Assembly: GCA_016709335.1 (NCBI GenBank)
Contig: JADJNC010000020.1
Coordinates: forward strand, 18,945 to 82,944
Direction of reading: 5' to 3'
DNA length: 64,000 nucleotides
Source of the DNA: Candidatus Propionivibrio dominans
GTDB lineage: Bacteria > Pseudomonadota > Gammaproteobacteria > Burkholderiales > Rhodocyclaceae
A model generated the notes under the pieces. That model was not told the origin of the DNA. It ran no database searches and saw nothing but the letters and a program-made list of their open reading frames with translations. The position numbers and the translations under genes were made by a program. Positions 34,284 to 44,803 of the stretch are shown one piece after another. Within the stretch, counting starts at the first letter, position 1. Every line of letters starts with the position of its first letter.

Positions 34284-35359
34284 TCGTCGAACCTCCGCAG
34301 AGCGAGACCGCACGCGGCCATCAGCGACGAAGAGTCGGCCAGCAGACTCTTGGCGCGAACCCGTTCGGAAAGCACCATGTCAGCGAATGGATTGGCAATA
34401 ATCGTGTTGATCTGGGTTCGCGATGCCACGACTTCGTCTGCTCCAGGAAGGACAGCACATCCACCTGCAAGAACAATATGATTGACCTGATTAAACTGTG
34501 TGGAGGTAAAGAAGAACTGCAAAGCACGAGACACCTCCAAAGCCATGCTCTCCACAAACGGATGCAGGAGTTCGGCCTCATAATTGTCAGGTAGATTATT
34601 GCGCCGCTTCTCAGCTTCAGCCTCCTCGAAATTCATGCCGAAAAGGCGGGCGATATCCTGTGTCAACTGATTTCCGCCAAACGCCTGTTCGCGGACATAA
34701 AGTTGCTGGCCGTTGCGTAAAACAGTCAGGTTCATCACGTTGGCCCCGACATCGACCAAGGCAATGATCTGCCCTTTGCCGCCTTCAGGAAGCTGCTTTT
34801 CGATCAATTCGAAAGCCGAAAACACGGCATAGGACTCGACATCCATGACTATCGGTTTCAAACCAGCGGATTCCACCACGGCGACACGATCCTCGACCTT
34901 CTCCTTGCGGGACGCAGCAATCAGTACCTCCAATTCATCAGGCGATGACGGAGCCTGACCAACGACCTGAAAGTCAAGATTGACTTCCTCAAGCGCAAAC
35001 GGAATGTACTGATTGGCTTCCGACTCAACCTGAAGCTCAAGTGCTTCCTCACGTTGACCGGCGGCCACAATGATTTTTTTAGTGATTACATGAGAAGCCG
35101 GAAGCGCAATGGCAACGTTCCGGGTTGACGTTGCCATTTTTTTCCAGGCCCGGCGAACGGTCTCTGCCGCCGCTTCCAGATTGACAATATTGCCATCAGC
35201 GACAGCGTCCCTCGGCAACACCTCAATCGTATATCGTTCAACGCGATACCCGCTTTTGCCATCACTCGCCAGTTCAACCATCTTGACTGACGACGAGCTG
35301 ATGTCGAGACCGATCAGAGAGCGCGCCTTAGGATTGAAGATCGAAAAATCGAGTTGCAA
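34280..35359 (-). CDS. pilM: Actin-like pilus assembly protein PilM
   Basis: 359 residues. FtsA/actin-like fold with ATP-binding motifs: phosphate 1 SLIGLDISSSSVKMVEL (about 14-30), phosphate 2 IALVDVGANVMNLTVL (about 195-210) and adenosine HIVLAGGCAVLPG (about 290-302). The cytoplasmic ring binds the PilN tail and probably cycles with the pilus motors. First gene of pilMNOPQ, divergent from the PBP1A gene, an arrangement shared by most beta- and gammaproteobacteria. Confidence 0.96.
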   Translation of the reverse strand: MQLDFSIFNPKARSLIGLDISSSSVKMVELASDGKSGYRVERYTIEVLPRDAVADGNIVNLEAAAETVRRAWKKMATSTRNVAIALPASHVITKKIIVAAGQREEALELQVESEANQYIPFALEEVNLDFQVVGQAPSSPDELEVLIAASRKEKVEDRVAVVESAGLKPIVMDVESYAVFSAFELIEKQLPEGGKGQIIALVDVGANVMNLTVLRNGQQLYVREQAFGGNQLTQDIARLFGMNFEEAEAEKRRNNLPDNYEAELLHPFVESMALEVSRALQFFFTSTQFNQVNHIVLAGGCAVLPGADEVVASRTQINTIIANPFADMVLSERVRAKSLLADSSSLMAACGLALRRFDE

Positions 35360-35499
35360 ATCGCCACCCCTCGCCGAAAAAACCCTTGAATAATTTGTAG
35401 TTAGCGTGTTTATAGATAATCTACATTAGATGCTAGCAACAAGTATACGGCATGTAAAGCCATTTCTTTAACCATTTCTTCTTGCGATTCCCACACTCT

Positions 35500-35528
35500 C
35501 TGACAGGCCTTCGGGCAAGGTTTATAAT
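35500..35528 (+). promoter_or_regulatory. Sigma-70 type promoter for the PBP1A gene
   Basis: CTGACA at 35500-35505 and TATAAT at 35523-35528 with a 17-base spacer: five of six and six of six consensus bases. Transcription would begin near 35535, leaving about 27 bases before the TTG start at 35562. No equally clear promoter is visible for pilM on the other strand. Confidence 0.75.
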
Positions 35529-35561
35529 GCCATGACATGACTTTCTTCCCGGAACTGCGAC

Positions 35562-37856
35562 TTGTTTAACCTTTCCCGCTGGATTCTTTATCCTGTTCTG
35601 TTCATTGTCGGTCTGGCTTCGATGGCTATCGCCATGGCAGCCGTGGTGCTGATCCTGACCTATCCCAACCTACCTTCTCTGGAAATACTCACCGACTATC
35701 GTCCGAAGATTCCGCTGCGGGTTTACACCAGCGAAGGCCACCTGATCGGTGAATTCGGCGAAGAACGCCGGGCGATCGTGCGCATTCAGGACGTCCCTGA
35801 CGTAATGAAGCAGGCCATTCTGGCCGCAGAAGACGAACGCTTTTATCAGCACAGCGGGGTGGATGCACAAGGCGTCGTTCGTGCCATGCTGAGCAATTTG
35901 CTGGGCGGAGGGAAACGGCAGGGAGCCTCGACCATTACTCAGCAAGTTGCCAAAAATTTCTTCCTGTCCTCGGAAAAAACCTACACGCGCAAACTTTACG
36001 AAGCACTGCTTTCTTTCAAGATAGAAAACAATCTCAGCAAGGATCAGATATTCGAGCTGTATATCAACCAGATTTTTCTTGGGCAACGCGCCTACGGCTT
36101 CGGTGCGGCAGCGCAGATTTATTTTGGCAAGCCGCTCAAGGAACTGAACATCGCCGAAGCGGCCATGCTGGCCGGATTGCCGAAAGCGCCTTCCGCTTTC
36201 AACCCGGTGGTCAACCCCAAGCGTGCCAGTTTGCGCCAGCAGTATGTTTTGCGCCGCATGCATGAACTTGGATTCATTGATGCCAGGCAGCATGAAGCCG
36301 CCTTGAAACAGGCGCTGGTCGTCAAGCGTGAGACAAATGAATATGCCGTGCATGCAGAGTTCGTCGCCGAAATGGCGCGTCAAATGGCGGCCGAACGTTT
36401 TCCGGAAGACGTCTACACCCGCGGCCTGCGTATTTATACGACGATTCTCAAGAATGATCAGGAAGCCGCCTACAGCAGTTTGCGACGCGGCGTGCTCGAC
36501 TATGACCGTCGCCATGGTTACCGTGGCGCAGAAGCCTACGTCGAGATGACCGATATCAAGTCCGAGCAGGACGAAGCCCTCGACGAGCTGCTGCAGGACT
36601 TTCACGACTCGGAGGATCTGCATCCGGCGCTGGTACTGCAAGCCGACGCCAAACAGATTCGCGCCTACCGGCGTGGTGGCGAGATCGTCACCATCAGTGG
36701 CGACGGCCTCAAATTCGCAGCCCGCATGATCGACGACAAGGCGCCGCCAAACAAGCGACTGCGTCGCGGTGCCGTCATTCGTGTGCAGACCGACGAAAAG
36801 AATAACTGGCGAATCACGCAGATGCCTGAGGTTGAAGCCGCATTCCTGTCTGCAGACCCGCAGAATGGCGCAATACGTTCGCTGGTCGGGGGTTTTGACT
36901 TCAACCGCAATAAATTCAATCACGCCACGCAGGCCTGGCGGCAGCCGGGTTCGAGCTTCAAGCCCTTCATTTATTCGGGCGCACTGGAAAAAGGCTTCAC
37001 ACCGGCTTCGATCATCCGTGACGAACCGATCAGCTTTCCCGCCTCGGTCACCGGCAGCCAGGCCTGGGAACCGAAAAACTACGACGGCAAGTACGAAGGT
37101 CCGATGCGCATGCGTACGGCGTTGGCCAAATCGAAGAACATGGTCTCGATCCGTCTGTTGCAAGCCAGCGGCGTCAATTTCATTCAGGACTACATAACCC
37201 GTTTCGGCTTCGATGCCGAAAAGCACCCGCCCTACCTGACGATGGCACTGGGTGCCGGTTCGGTCACCCCCTGGCAGATGGTCACCGCCTACGCCGTTTT
37301 CGCCAACAGCGGCTACCTTATCCAGCCTTACGTCGTACGCGACATTCAGGATGAAAAGGGGCAAGTGCTGGCCGCTGCGCAGCCGGTAACGGCCGGCGAC
37401 GACACTTTACGGGCCATCGACCCGCGCAACGCCTATGTCATGGATAGCATGCTACGCGACGTCACCATCTACGGCACCGCCGCGCGTGCCTCCGCCACGC
37501 TCAAGCGTCGCGACCTCGCCGGAAAAACTGGTACCACCAATGAACACGTCGATGCCTGGTTCTGCGGCTATCAGCGAACCGTCGTCGGCTGTTCATGGAT
37601 TGGCTTCGATCAGCCAAGGAATATGGGCAACGGAGAAACCGGTGGCACAGCCGCGTTGCCCACCTGGATTGGATATATGGCCAGGGCACTCAAGGACGTG
37701 CCGGAATCCTTCATGCCGCAACCCGAGGGACTGGTCGCACTTGAAATAGCAGCCTCCGGCAAGGGGCCGGCAAAAGAAATATTCTATAAGGAAAACGTTC
37801 CGACAGAAGTGGAACCGGAAGCGCCTCAGGACCAGAACGCCAAGCCGTTTGATTAG
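35562..37856 (+). CDS. mrcA: Penicillin-binding protein 1A (class A, bifunctional)
   Basis: 764 residues starting at TTG: upstream ATGs are out of frame or stopped at once, and the membrane anchor needs to be included. Short cytoplasmic tail and one membrane helix (about 8-33). The glycosyltransferase domain GT51 follows with the catalytic Glu in AILAAEDERFYQHSGVD (about 90) and GASTITQQVAKNFF. An OB-like insert lies in the middle. The transpeptidase domain has PGSSFKPF (active Ser about 464), SKN (KSKNMVS) and KTGTTNEH (about 655). It polymerises and cross-links peptidoglycan. Its location, divergent from pilM, is typical. Confidence 0.95.
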   Translation: MFNLSRWILYPVLFIVGLASMAIAMAAVVLILTYPNLPSLEILTDYRPKIPLRVYTSEGHLIGEFGEERRAIVRIQDVPDVMKQAILAAEDERFYQHSGVDAQGVVRAMLSNLLGGGKRQGASTITQQVAKNFFLSSEKTYTRKLYEALLSFKIENNLSKDQIFELYINQIFLGQRAYGFGAAAQIYFGKPLKELNIAEAAMLAGLPKAPSAFNPVVNPKRASLRQQYVLRRMHELGFIDARQHEAALKQALVVKRETNEYAVHAEFVAEMARQMAAERFPEDVYTRGLRIYTTILKNDQEAAYSSLRRGVLDYDRRHGYRGAEAYVEMTDIKSEQDEALDELLQDFHDSEDLHPALVLQADAKQIRAYRRGGEIVTISGDGLKFAARMIDDKAPPNKRLRRGAVIRVQTDEKNNWRITQMPEVEAAFLSADPQNGAIRSLVGGFDFNRNKFNHATQAWRQPGSSFKPFIYSGALEKGFTPASIIRDEPISFPASVTGSQAWEPKNYDGKYEGPMRMRTALAKSKNMVSIRLLQASGVNFIQDYITRFGFDAEKHPPYLTMALGAGSVTPWQMVTAYAVFANSGYLIQPYVVRDIQDEKGQVLAAAQPVTAGDDTLRAIDPRNAYVMDSMLRDVTIYGTAARASATLKRRDLAGKTGTTNEHVDAWFCGYQRTVVGCSWIGFDQPRNMGNGETGGTAALPTWIGYMARALKDVPESFMPQPEGLVALEIAASGKGPAKEIFYKENVPTEVEPEAPQDQNAKPFD

Positions 37857-38015
37857 TCTCACCTTTGACGGCCAGGACACTCCGCACCAGGCCAGCGCCA
37901 GGTCTCCATGCAGTGGGCCAGAGAACAGCACCAGCTTTCACCAGGAATGGAAGTTGACTTGGTGCGCCTTGGTGAACCTGGTGACTTGGTGGTAAAGCAT
38001 TTGATGATGAGGCGG

Positions 38016-38333
38016 CTAGCCCAGATCGACCGGCTCACCGACCTGCGCCGAAACCAGCGCCGACAATGCCGCCATCAACTCGCCGCTGTCGCGCGTATCC
38101 CGCCAGACCGCTCCGTCCCAGCGGTAATGAAACCCGCCCGAGCGAGCGGCCACCCACACCTCTTGCGCCGCACCATGACGGTTAACGATAATCTTGCTGC
38201 CGTCGGCAAACTCGATCTCGAGAACACCGGCGCTGACCATGGCAAAATCCAGATCGGCACCACTGGCTTCCAGCCCGGCCTCAATCCGGGTCAGCGCTGC
38301 GTCGGCAAGCGCATTGAAATCGCTGTCGTTCAT
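38016..38333 (-). CDS. cyaY: Frataxin-like iron-sulfur assembly protein CyaY
   Basis: 105 residues. One frataxin domain with the acidic N-terminal helix MNDSDFNALADAALTRIEAGLEA and the sheet with IIVNRHGAAQEVWVAARSGGFHYRWDGAVWRDTRD, the family signature. Binds iron and modulates IscS activity during Fe-S cluster assembly. Divergent from lptM-lysA across 36 bases. Confidence 0.95.
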   Translation of the reverse strand: MNDSDFNALADAALTRIEAGLEASGADLDFAMVSAGVLEIEFADGSKIIVNRHGAAQEVWVAARSGGFHYRWDGAVWRDTRDSGELMAALSALVSAQVGEPVDLG

Positions 38334-38369
38334 CCTGTGCTACCATTTTCCATTTGCGGTCACTCCACC

Positions 38370-38545
38370 ATGCGCCGACATTTCATGCTTTCCATACTTG
38401 TGTCATCGATTGCTCTTGCCGCCTGCGGCACGCGCGGGCCACTGACACTGCCACCACCATCAAAAACACCACCAGCACCAGCCAGCACGAGCGTACCGGA
38501 AGAACCCGTTCCCGCTGATCTTAACACGGCAACTGAAGCGGCCCG

Positions 38546-38549
<4 letters not shown>
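38370..38549 (+). CDS. lptM: LPS-assembly lipoprotein LptM (YifL-like)
   Basis: 59 residues: signal MRRHFMLSILVSSIALAAC with lipobox LAAC, then GTRGPLTLPPP, the short conserved motif of LptM, and a Pro/Ala-rich tail. In E. coli, LptM helps LptD mature its disulfides and assemble with LptE. The start at 38370 is chosen because it begins the signal peptide; the open frame extends much further upstream through the cyaY shadow. It overlaps lysA by four bases, as in many proteobacteria. Confidence 0.9.
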
Positions 38550-39786
<1,237 letters not shown>

Positions 39787-39790
<4 letters not shown>

Positions 39791-40938
39791 GCGCAGCCCG
39801 CATCGGCTTCATGCTCTTCGGCATCGCAGCCCTTGCGGCGTGTTCGGATGATGGTGCAAAAAAGAAATCGGAGCCGCCACCGGTTCCCGTTACCACCGCC
39901 AGGGCAGCTAAACACGACGTACCTGTCACCCTGCAAGTGGTCGGACGTGCCGAAGCCTACGAAAGCGTGGTACTGAAGTCGCGGGTCGATGGCCAGGTCG
40001 CCGCCGTGCTGTTCACCGAAGGACAGCACGTCAACCAGGGCGAGGTGCTGATTCGTCTTGATCCGAAGGATTTCGCTGCCCGCTTGCAGCAGGCAGAAGC
40101 CAACGCCGCCCGCGACCGGGCACTGGTCGCCAAGACGCGCTCCGACACCGCCCGTTACGCAGCGCTCAAGGATCGAAACTTCGTTTCCGAAGAAAAGGTC
40201 AATGACATCCGCACCAACGAAGCCGCAGCCAGCGCCAACCTGCTGGCCAGCAAGGCGGCTGTCGAACTGGCGCGCTTGCAGCTTTCTTACACCACCATTC
40301 GCGCCCCGTTCGCTGGCGTCGTCGGCGCCCGACTGGTCTACCCCGGTTCATCAGTCAAGATCAACGACACGACGCTGGCCGTGGTCAACCGGGTTCGTCC
40401 CCTGCTTGTCAGTTTCTCGGTACCCGAGAAACATCTGCCCAGACTGCGCGCAGCAATGGCCTCCGCAGCAGGCAAGACTGGCGGCATGAAAGTCGACGTC
40501 AGCCTGCCGGGTGACAGGACGCAGCGCCTTGAAGGCGAGGTGCGCTTCCTCGACAACGCGGTCGATACGTCAACCGGCACCATCCAGATGAAAGCCGTGC
40601 TGCCCAACGCGGACGAAAAGCTTACACCAGGGCAGTTCCTCAACGTCTCGCTGCTGCTCGATACACTGGTCGGGACTGTCACCGTACCCAATGAAGCCGT
40701 TCAGCAGGGGGCCGAAGGCAATTTTGTTTTTGTCGTCAAGGATGACAGTAGCGTCGAAATGCGCAAGGTCGTAACTGCGGCCTCGGCGGGTGGACTGACG
40801 GCGATCAGCACTGGCGTGCTGGCGGACGAAACCGTCGTCACCGACGGCCAGTTGCGCCTGGCGCCGGGAGTCAGGATCAAGGCCAGGGAAACCGGCCCGG
40901 CCAATGCCGACATCACGGCAACGCCAGCGAACAAATAG
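39787..40938 (+). CDS. RND efflux periplasmic adaptor (membrane fusion protein)
   Basis: 383 residues from a GTG that shares four bases with the lysA stop. Lipoprotein signal with lipobox LAAC (about residue 19) and a short linker. It has the HlyD/AcrA layout: biotinyl-lipoyl half ([26 protein letters not shown], about 60-85), alpha hairpin (about 90-150), second lipoyl half ([20 protein letters not shown]) and beta-barrel. It joins the inner-membrane pump to an outer-membrane channel. The pump gene follows after nine bases. Sharing an operon with lysA is probably incidental. Confidence 0.92.
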
Positions 40939-40947
40939 GGCGGCACC

Positions 40948-43900
40948 ATGAACCTGCCCGAACTGTGCATCCGCCGCCCGGTTATGACCACGCTCCTGAT
41001 GGCGGCGTTTGTCATTTTCGGTGTCATCGCCTATCGTGAGCTGCCGGTTTCCGAACTGCCGAGCGTCGACTTCCCGACCATCTCGGTCACCGCCGCATTA
41101 CCCGGTGCATCGCCGGAAACGATGGCCGCCGCCGTCGCCACGCCGCTCGAAGGGCAGTTCTCGACGATCGCCGGTCTCGACTCGATGAACTCGACGAGCG
41201 CGCAGGGAACCACCTCGATCACGCTGCAATTCTCGCTCGATCGCAACATCGACGCCGCCGCGCAGGACGTTCAGTCAGCGATCGCCGCCGCGCTGCGCAA
41301 ACTGCCGCCGAACATGCCGGCGCCGCCTTCCTACCGCAAGGTCAACCCGGCCGACTCGCCGATCTTTTACATTGCACTGTCATCACCGACACTGCCGCTG
41401 CCGGTAGTCAACGAATATGCCGAAACACAGCTCGCCCAGCGCATTTCGACGATCAGCGGCGTTGCCCAGGTGCAGGTTTTCGGCTCGCAGAAATACGCCG
41501 TGCGCATCCGCAGCAACCCGGATCAACTCGCCGCCCGCGGCATGGGCATCGACGAACTTCAGCAAGCCATCACACAGGCCAACGTCAACCAGCCGGTCGG
41601 CCTGATCGACGGCGAGCGCCAGACCTTTGCCATCAAGGACAACGGACAGCTCTCGAATGCTGCCGCCTACCGTCCGTTGATCGTCGCCTGGCGCAACGGG
41701 GCGCCTGTTCGCCTTGAAGAAGTGGCGACGCCGATTGACAGTGTCGAGAACGCGCGCATTGCAAGCTGGAATGTCGACAAGCGCGCCATCGTGCTGGCCA
41801 TCCAGCGCCAGCCCGGCGCCAACACCATCGAAACGGTCAATTCGATCAAGCGCATCCTGCCCAGCTTCCAGGCCAAGCTGCCGGCAGCGATCGAGATGAC
41901 CACGCTGTACGACCGCAGCATCTCGATCCGTGACGCGATCCACGACGTGCAGTTCACCCTGGTGCTTGCCGGATTTCTGGTCATCCTGGTCATTCTGCTT
42001 TTCCTGCGCAACCTGTCGGCCACCGTCATCCCGGCACTGGCGCTGCCTATTTCCATAACCGGCACCTTCGCCGTCATGTACGTGCTCGGCTACAGCCTCG
42101 ACAACCTCTCGCTGCTCGCGTTGACGCTCTCTGTCGGCTTCGTCGTCGATGACGCCATCGTCATGCTCGAAAACATTGTTCGCCACATCGAACTCGGTGA
42201 AACGCCGCTTGAGGCCTCAATCAAGGGATCGCGCGAGATCGGATTCACCATCATCTCGATGACGATTTCGCTGATCGCCGTATTCATCCCGGTACTCTTC
42301 ATGAGCGGCATCGTCGGTCGTTTGCTGCACGAATTTGCCGTCACCATCTGTGCCGCCATTCTCGTTTCCGGAGTCGTTTCTCTGACGCTGACGCCGATGT
42401 TGTGCAGCCGCTACCTGCGGCATGCCGATGCGGAAGAGCATGGCCGCGTCTTCCGTGCCTTCGAGAGTTTTTTCGATGCCCTGCTGGCCGGCTACCGGAA
42501 ATCACTGAGCTGGGCCATGGCGCGTCCGCGACTGGTGATCGCCGGTTTCGTGGCGACCATCGTCCTCAGTGGCGTGTTGTTCACGATGGTACCCAAGGAC
42601 TTCATCCCGAGTGGTGACAGCGGGCAGATCATCGCCTTTACCGAAGGCGCACAGGACGCCTCGTTCGCCTCGATGGTCGAGCACCAGCGCGCCGTGGCCG
42701 CCATCGTTGCACAGGATCCGAACATCCGCTCCTTCATGTCCTCGGTCGGTGGTGGCGGCATCCGCCCGACCTCCAACACCGGTACGATTTTCATGATTCT
42801 CAAGCCACGCAGCGAGCGCCAGCTTTCACCGGATGAGATCATCCAGCAGCTTCGCCCCAAGCTGGGTGCCGTACCGGGCATCAAGGTTTATATGCAAAAC
42901 CCGCCGGTCATCCGCATCGGCGGCCTGATTACTGCCGCGCAATACCAATACACGCTGCAAAGCACCGACCTGCACGAACTCTACCAATGGACGGAAACCC
43001 TGCTCGGAAAAATCCGTCAGTTGCCCGGGTTCATCGACGTTACCAGCAACCTCAACAATCTCAGCCCGGTTGTCGCACTCGACGTCGACCGCGACAAGAT
43101 CGCCACCCTGGGGCTCAGCTTCGCCCAGGTTGAGGATGCCCTGCAAAGCGCCTTCAGCGCGCGGCAGATTTCGACCATTTATGGCGCCACCAACCAGTAT
43201 CAGGTCATCCTCGAAGTCGCCCCCGAATTCCAGCTCGATCCCTTGATGCTCTCCCGCCTCTACGTGCGTGCGACAAGCGGCAAACTGATCCCGCTCGACA
43301 CCGTATCCCGTGTCACTCGCAAGACGCAGGCGCTGACCGTCAACCATCAGGGACAGCTTCCCTCGGTTACCCTCTCCTTCAACCTCCTGCCCGGCGTTTC
43401 ACTCGGCGATGCCGTCAACCGGATCAAGGCGCTTGAGCAGGAAATGCGCATGCCGGCTTCACTCAACACCAGCCTGCAAGGCACGGCGCAAGCCTTCCAG
43501 GCCTCGCTGCAGGGGCTTGGTCTGCTGCTGCTGATCGCCATTCTGGTGGTCTACATCGTGCTCGGCATCCTGTACGAAAGCTTCATCCACCCGCTGACCA
43601 TCCTCTCCGGCCTGCCCTCGGCGGCACTCGGTGCGCTGATCACGCTGCTTGTCTTCCGCGTCGATCTGAGCCTTTACGCTTTTGTCGGTGTCATCATGCT
43701 GATCGGCATCGTCAAGAAAAATGCCATCATGATGATCGACTTCGCGCTCGACCGGCAGCGCAGCGAGCAGTTGCCGGCGCACGAAGCGATCTACCAGGCC
43801 TGTCTGATCCGTTTCCGGCCGATCATGATGACGACCATGGCCGCACTCGTCGGCACGTTGCCCATCGCCATCGGCTTCGGCGCCGGTGCCGAGGTGCGGC

Positions 43901-44040
43901 GCCCGCTGGGACTGGCTGTCGTCGGCGGCCTGCTGCTTTCGCAGTTCCTCACCCTCTACCTGACGCCGGTGGTCTACGTTTACCTCGACCGCCTGACGCC
44001 CAAGGCCAAGGCCGAAAACCCGTTGCCCGAAGCAGTCTGA
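40948..44040 (+). CDS. RND multidrug efflux pump, inner-membrane transporter (AcrB/MdtC type)
   Basis: 1030 residues with twelve membrane helices: one at about 12-30, five more at about 335-475, one near 530, and five at about 855-1010. Proton-relay residues are visible in TM4 (LSVGFVVDDAIVMLENIVRHIE, tandem Asp near 405) and the TM10 Lys (GIVKKNAIMMIDFALD, near 935). Two large periplasmic loops form the porter and docking domains. With the adaptor it would export hydrophobic drugs or metabolites. No outer-membrane factor gene is in the window, so a TolC-like partner must come from elsewhere. Confidence 0.93.
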   Translation: MNLPELCIRRPVMTTLLMAAFVIFGVIAYRELPVSELPSVDFPTISVTAALPGASPETMAAAVATPLEGQFSTIAGLDSMNSTSAQGTTSITLQFSLDRNIDAAAQDVQSAIAAALRKLPPNMPAPPSYRKVNPADSPIFYIALSSPTLPLPVVNEYAETQLAQRISTISGVAQVQVFGSQKYAVRIRSNPDQLAARGMGIDELQQAITQANVNQPVGLIDGERQTFAIKDNGQLSNAAAYRPLIVAWRNGAPVRLEEVATPIDSVENARIASWNVDKRAIVLAIQRQPGANTIETVNSIKRILPSFQAKLPAAIEMTTLYDRSISIRDAIHDVQFTLVLAGFLVILVILLFLRNLSATVIPALALPISITGTFAVMYVLGYSLDNLSLLALTLSVGFVVDDAIVMLENIVRHIELGETPLEASIKGSREIGFTIISMTISLIAVFIPVLFMSGIVGRLLHEFAVTICAAILVSGVVSLTLTPMLCSRYLRHADAEEHGRVFRAFESFFDALLAGYRKSLSWAMARPRLVIAGFVATIVLSGVLFTMVPKDFIPSGDSGQIIAFTEGAQDASFASMVEHQRAVAAIVAQDPNIRSFMSSVGGGGIRPTSNTGTIFMILKPRSERQLSPDEIIQQLRPKLGAVPGIKVYMQNPPVIRIGGLITAAQYQYTLQSTDLHELYQWTETLLGKIRQLPGFIDVTSNLNNLSPVVALDVDRDKIATLGLSFAQVEDALQSAFSARQISTIYGATNQYQVILEVAPEFQLDPLMLSRLYVRATSGKLIPLDTVSRVTRKTQALTVNHQGQLPSVTLSFNLLPGVSLGDAVNRIKALEQEMRMPASLNTSLQGTAQAFQASLQGLGLLLLIAILVVYIVLGILYESFIHPLTILSGLPSAALGALITLLVFRVDLSLYAFVGVIMLIGIVKKNAIMMIDFALDRQRSEQLPAHEAIYQACLIRFRPIMMTTMAALVGTLPIAIGFGAGAEVRRPLGLAVVGGLLLSQFLTLYLTPVVYVYLDRLTPKAKAENPLPEAV

Positions 44041-44058
44041 CGACCGATCGCCAAGACC

Positions 44059-44463
44059 ATGGCCGCTCCAGAAAGACCAGCGCTCGCCAGCCTGCGCATC
44101 GACAAATGGCTGTGGGCGGCACGCTTCTATAAAACACGCTCGCTGGCGACAGCCGCCATTCACGCCGGCCATATCAAGCTCAACGGGCACAGCGTCAAAC
44201 CGGCAAGCGTCCTGCGCCCAGGTGACACGCTCGACCTGGCGATCAGGGATACACTATGGACCATCCAGGTCAGCGGCCTCAACGATCAACGCCGTCCGGC
44301 AAGCGAAGCGCAGCAACTCTATGCAGAAACACCGGAGAGCAGCGCACGCCGCACTGCCATGAAGGAGATCCAGCGATTCTCCCCCACCCCCGGCAGCGAC
44401 CTGCGCGGTCGCCCGACCAAGAAGGCGCGACGACTGATCCGGGGATTCAACGAGCAGTTCTGA
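44059..44463 (+). CDS. hslR: Heat-shock protein 15 (S4 RNA-binding) HslR
   Basis: 134 residues. The S4 domain is at about 12-60 (LRIDKWLWAARFYKTRSLATAAIHAGHIKLNGHSVKPASVLRPGD), followed by a basic tail (GSDLRGRPTKKARRLIRGF). Hsp15 binds free 50S subunits carrying nascent peptidyl-tRNA and helps recycle them after heat shock. It lies 18 bases after the RND pump on the same strand, so it may be read through. Confidence 0.92.
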   Translation: MAAPERPALASLRIDKWLWAARFYKTRSLATAAIHAGHIKLNGHSVKPASVLRPGDTLDLAIRDTLWTIQVSGLNDQRRPASEAQQLYAETPESSARRTAMKEIQRFSPTPGSDLRGRPTKKARRLIRGFNEQF

Positions 44464-44803
44464 AGTCACTTCAACACGGCAAATATTGATTTCTCGTTTA
44501 ACACAATCGACCTGCAAGCGGGGAAACTGGGCAGGCAACCCGGATAGACATGGCATCATTAAATTGAAATGGATTCCTGATTTCGAGCACGAAATAATCG
44601 ATAGGAGTCGTTTCGAAAAGACAAAACGGTGAACAAGCTAACCCATTATTAATCGATATTCAAAATGGCCTGTAAAATGCGGTCAGAAAATGGGTTCAAA
44701 TTCCGCCAGGGCTGAGCGCCTACACCCCTCCGGCGCACGCAATTTGAAATCCCTCTACAATGGCCGCTCCAACAAGAATCCACGCATCCGAGAAAACCAG
44801 ACC
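44464..44803. other. 340-base spacer between hslR and the MFS gene
   Basis: No coding frame, hairpin with T-run, or repeat that I can support. Base composition is more AT-rich than the neighbours (for example ATTATTAATCGATATTC near 44645), which fits a promoter region for the MFS gene and its hydrolase partner. Confidence 0.4.

Noticed and set aside
35670..37364. 564-codon frame opposite the PBP1A gene
   Set aside because: Antisense shadow of a conserved gene whose catalytic motifs are all present.
44690..44803. 38-codon N-terminal extension of the MFS transporter
   Set aside because: Polar, no ribosome site, and it would place a non-membrane tail before the first helix unlike family members.
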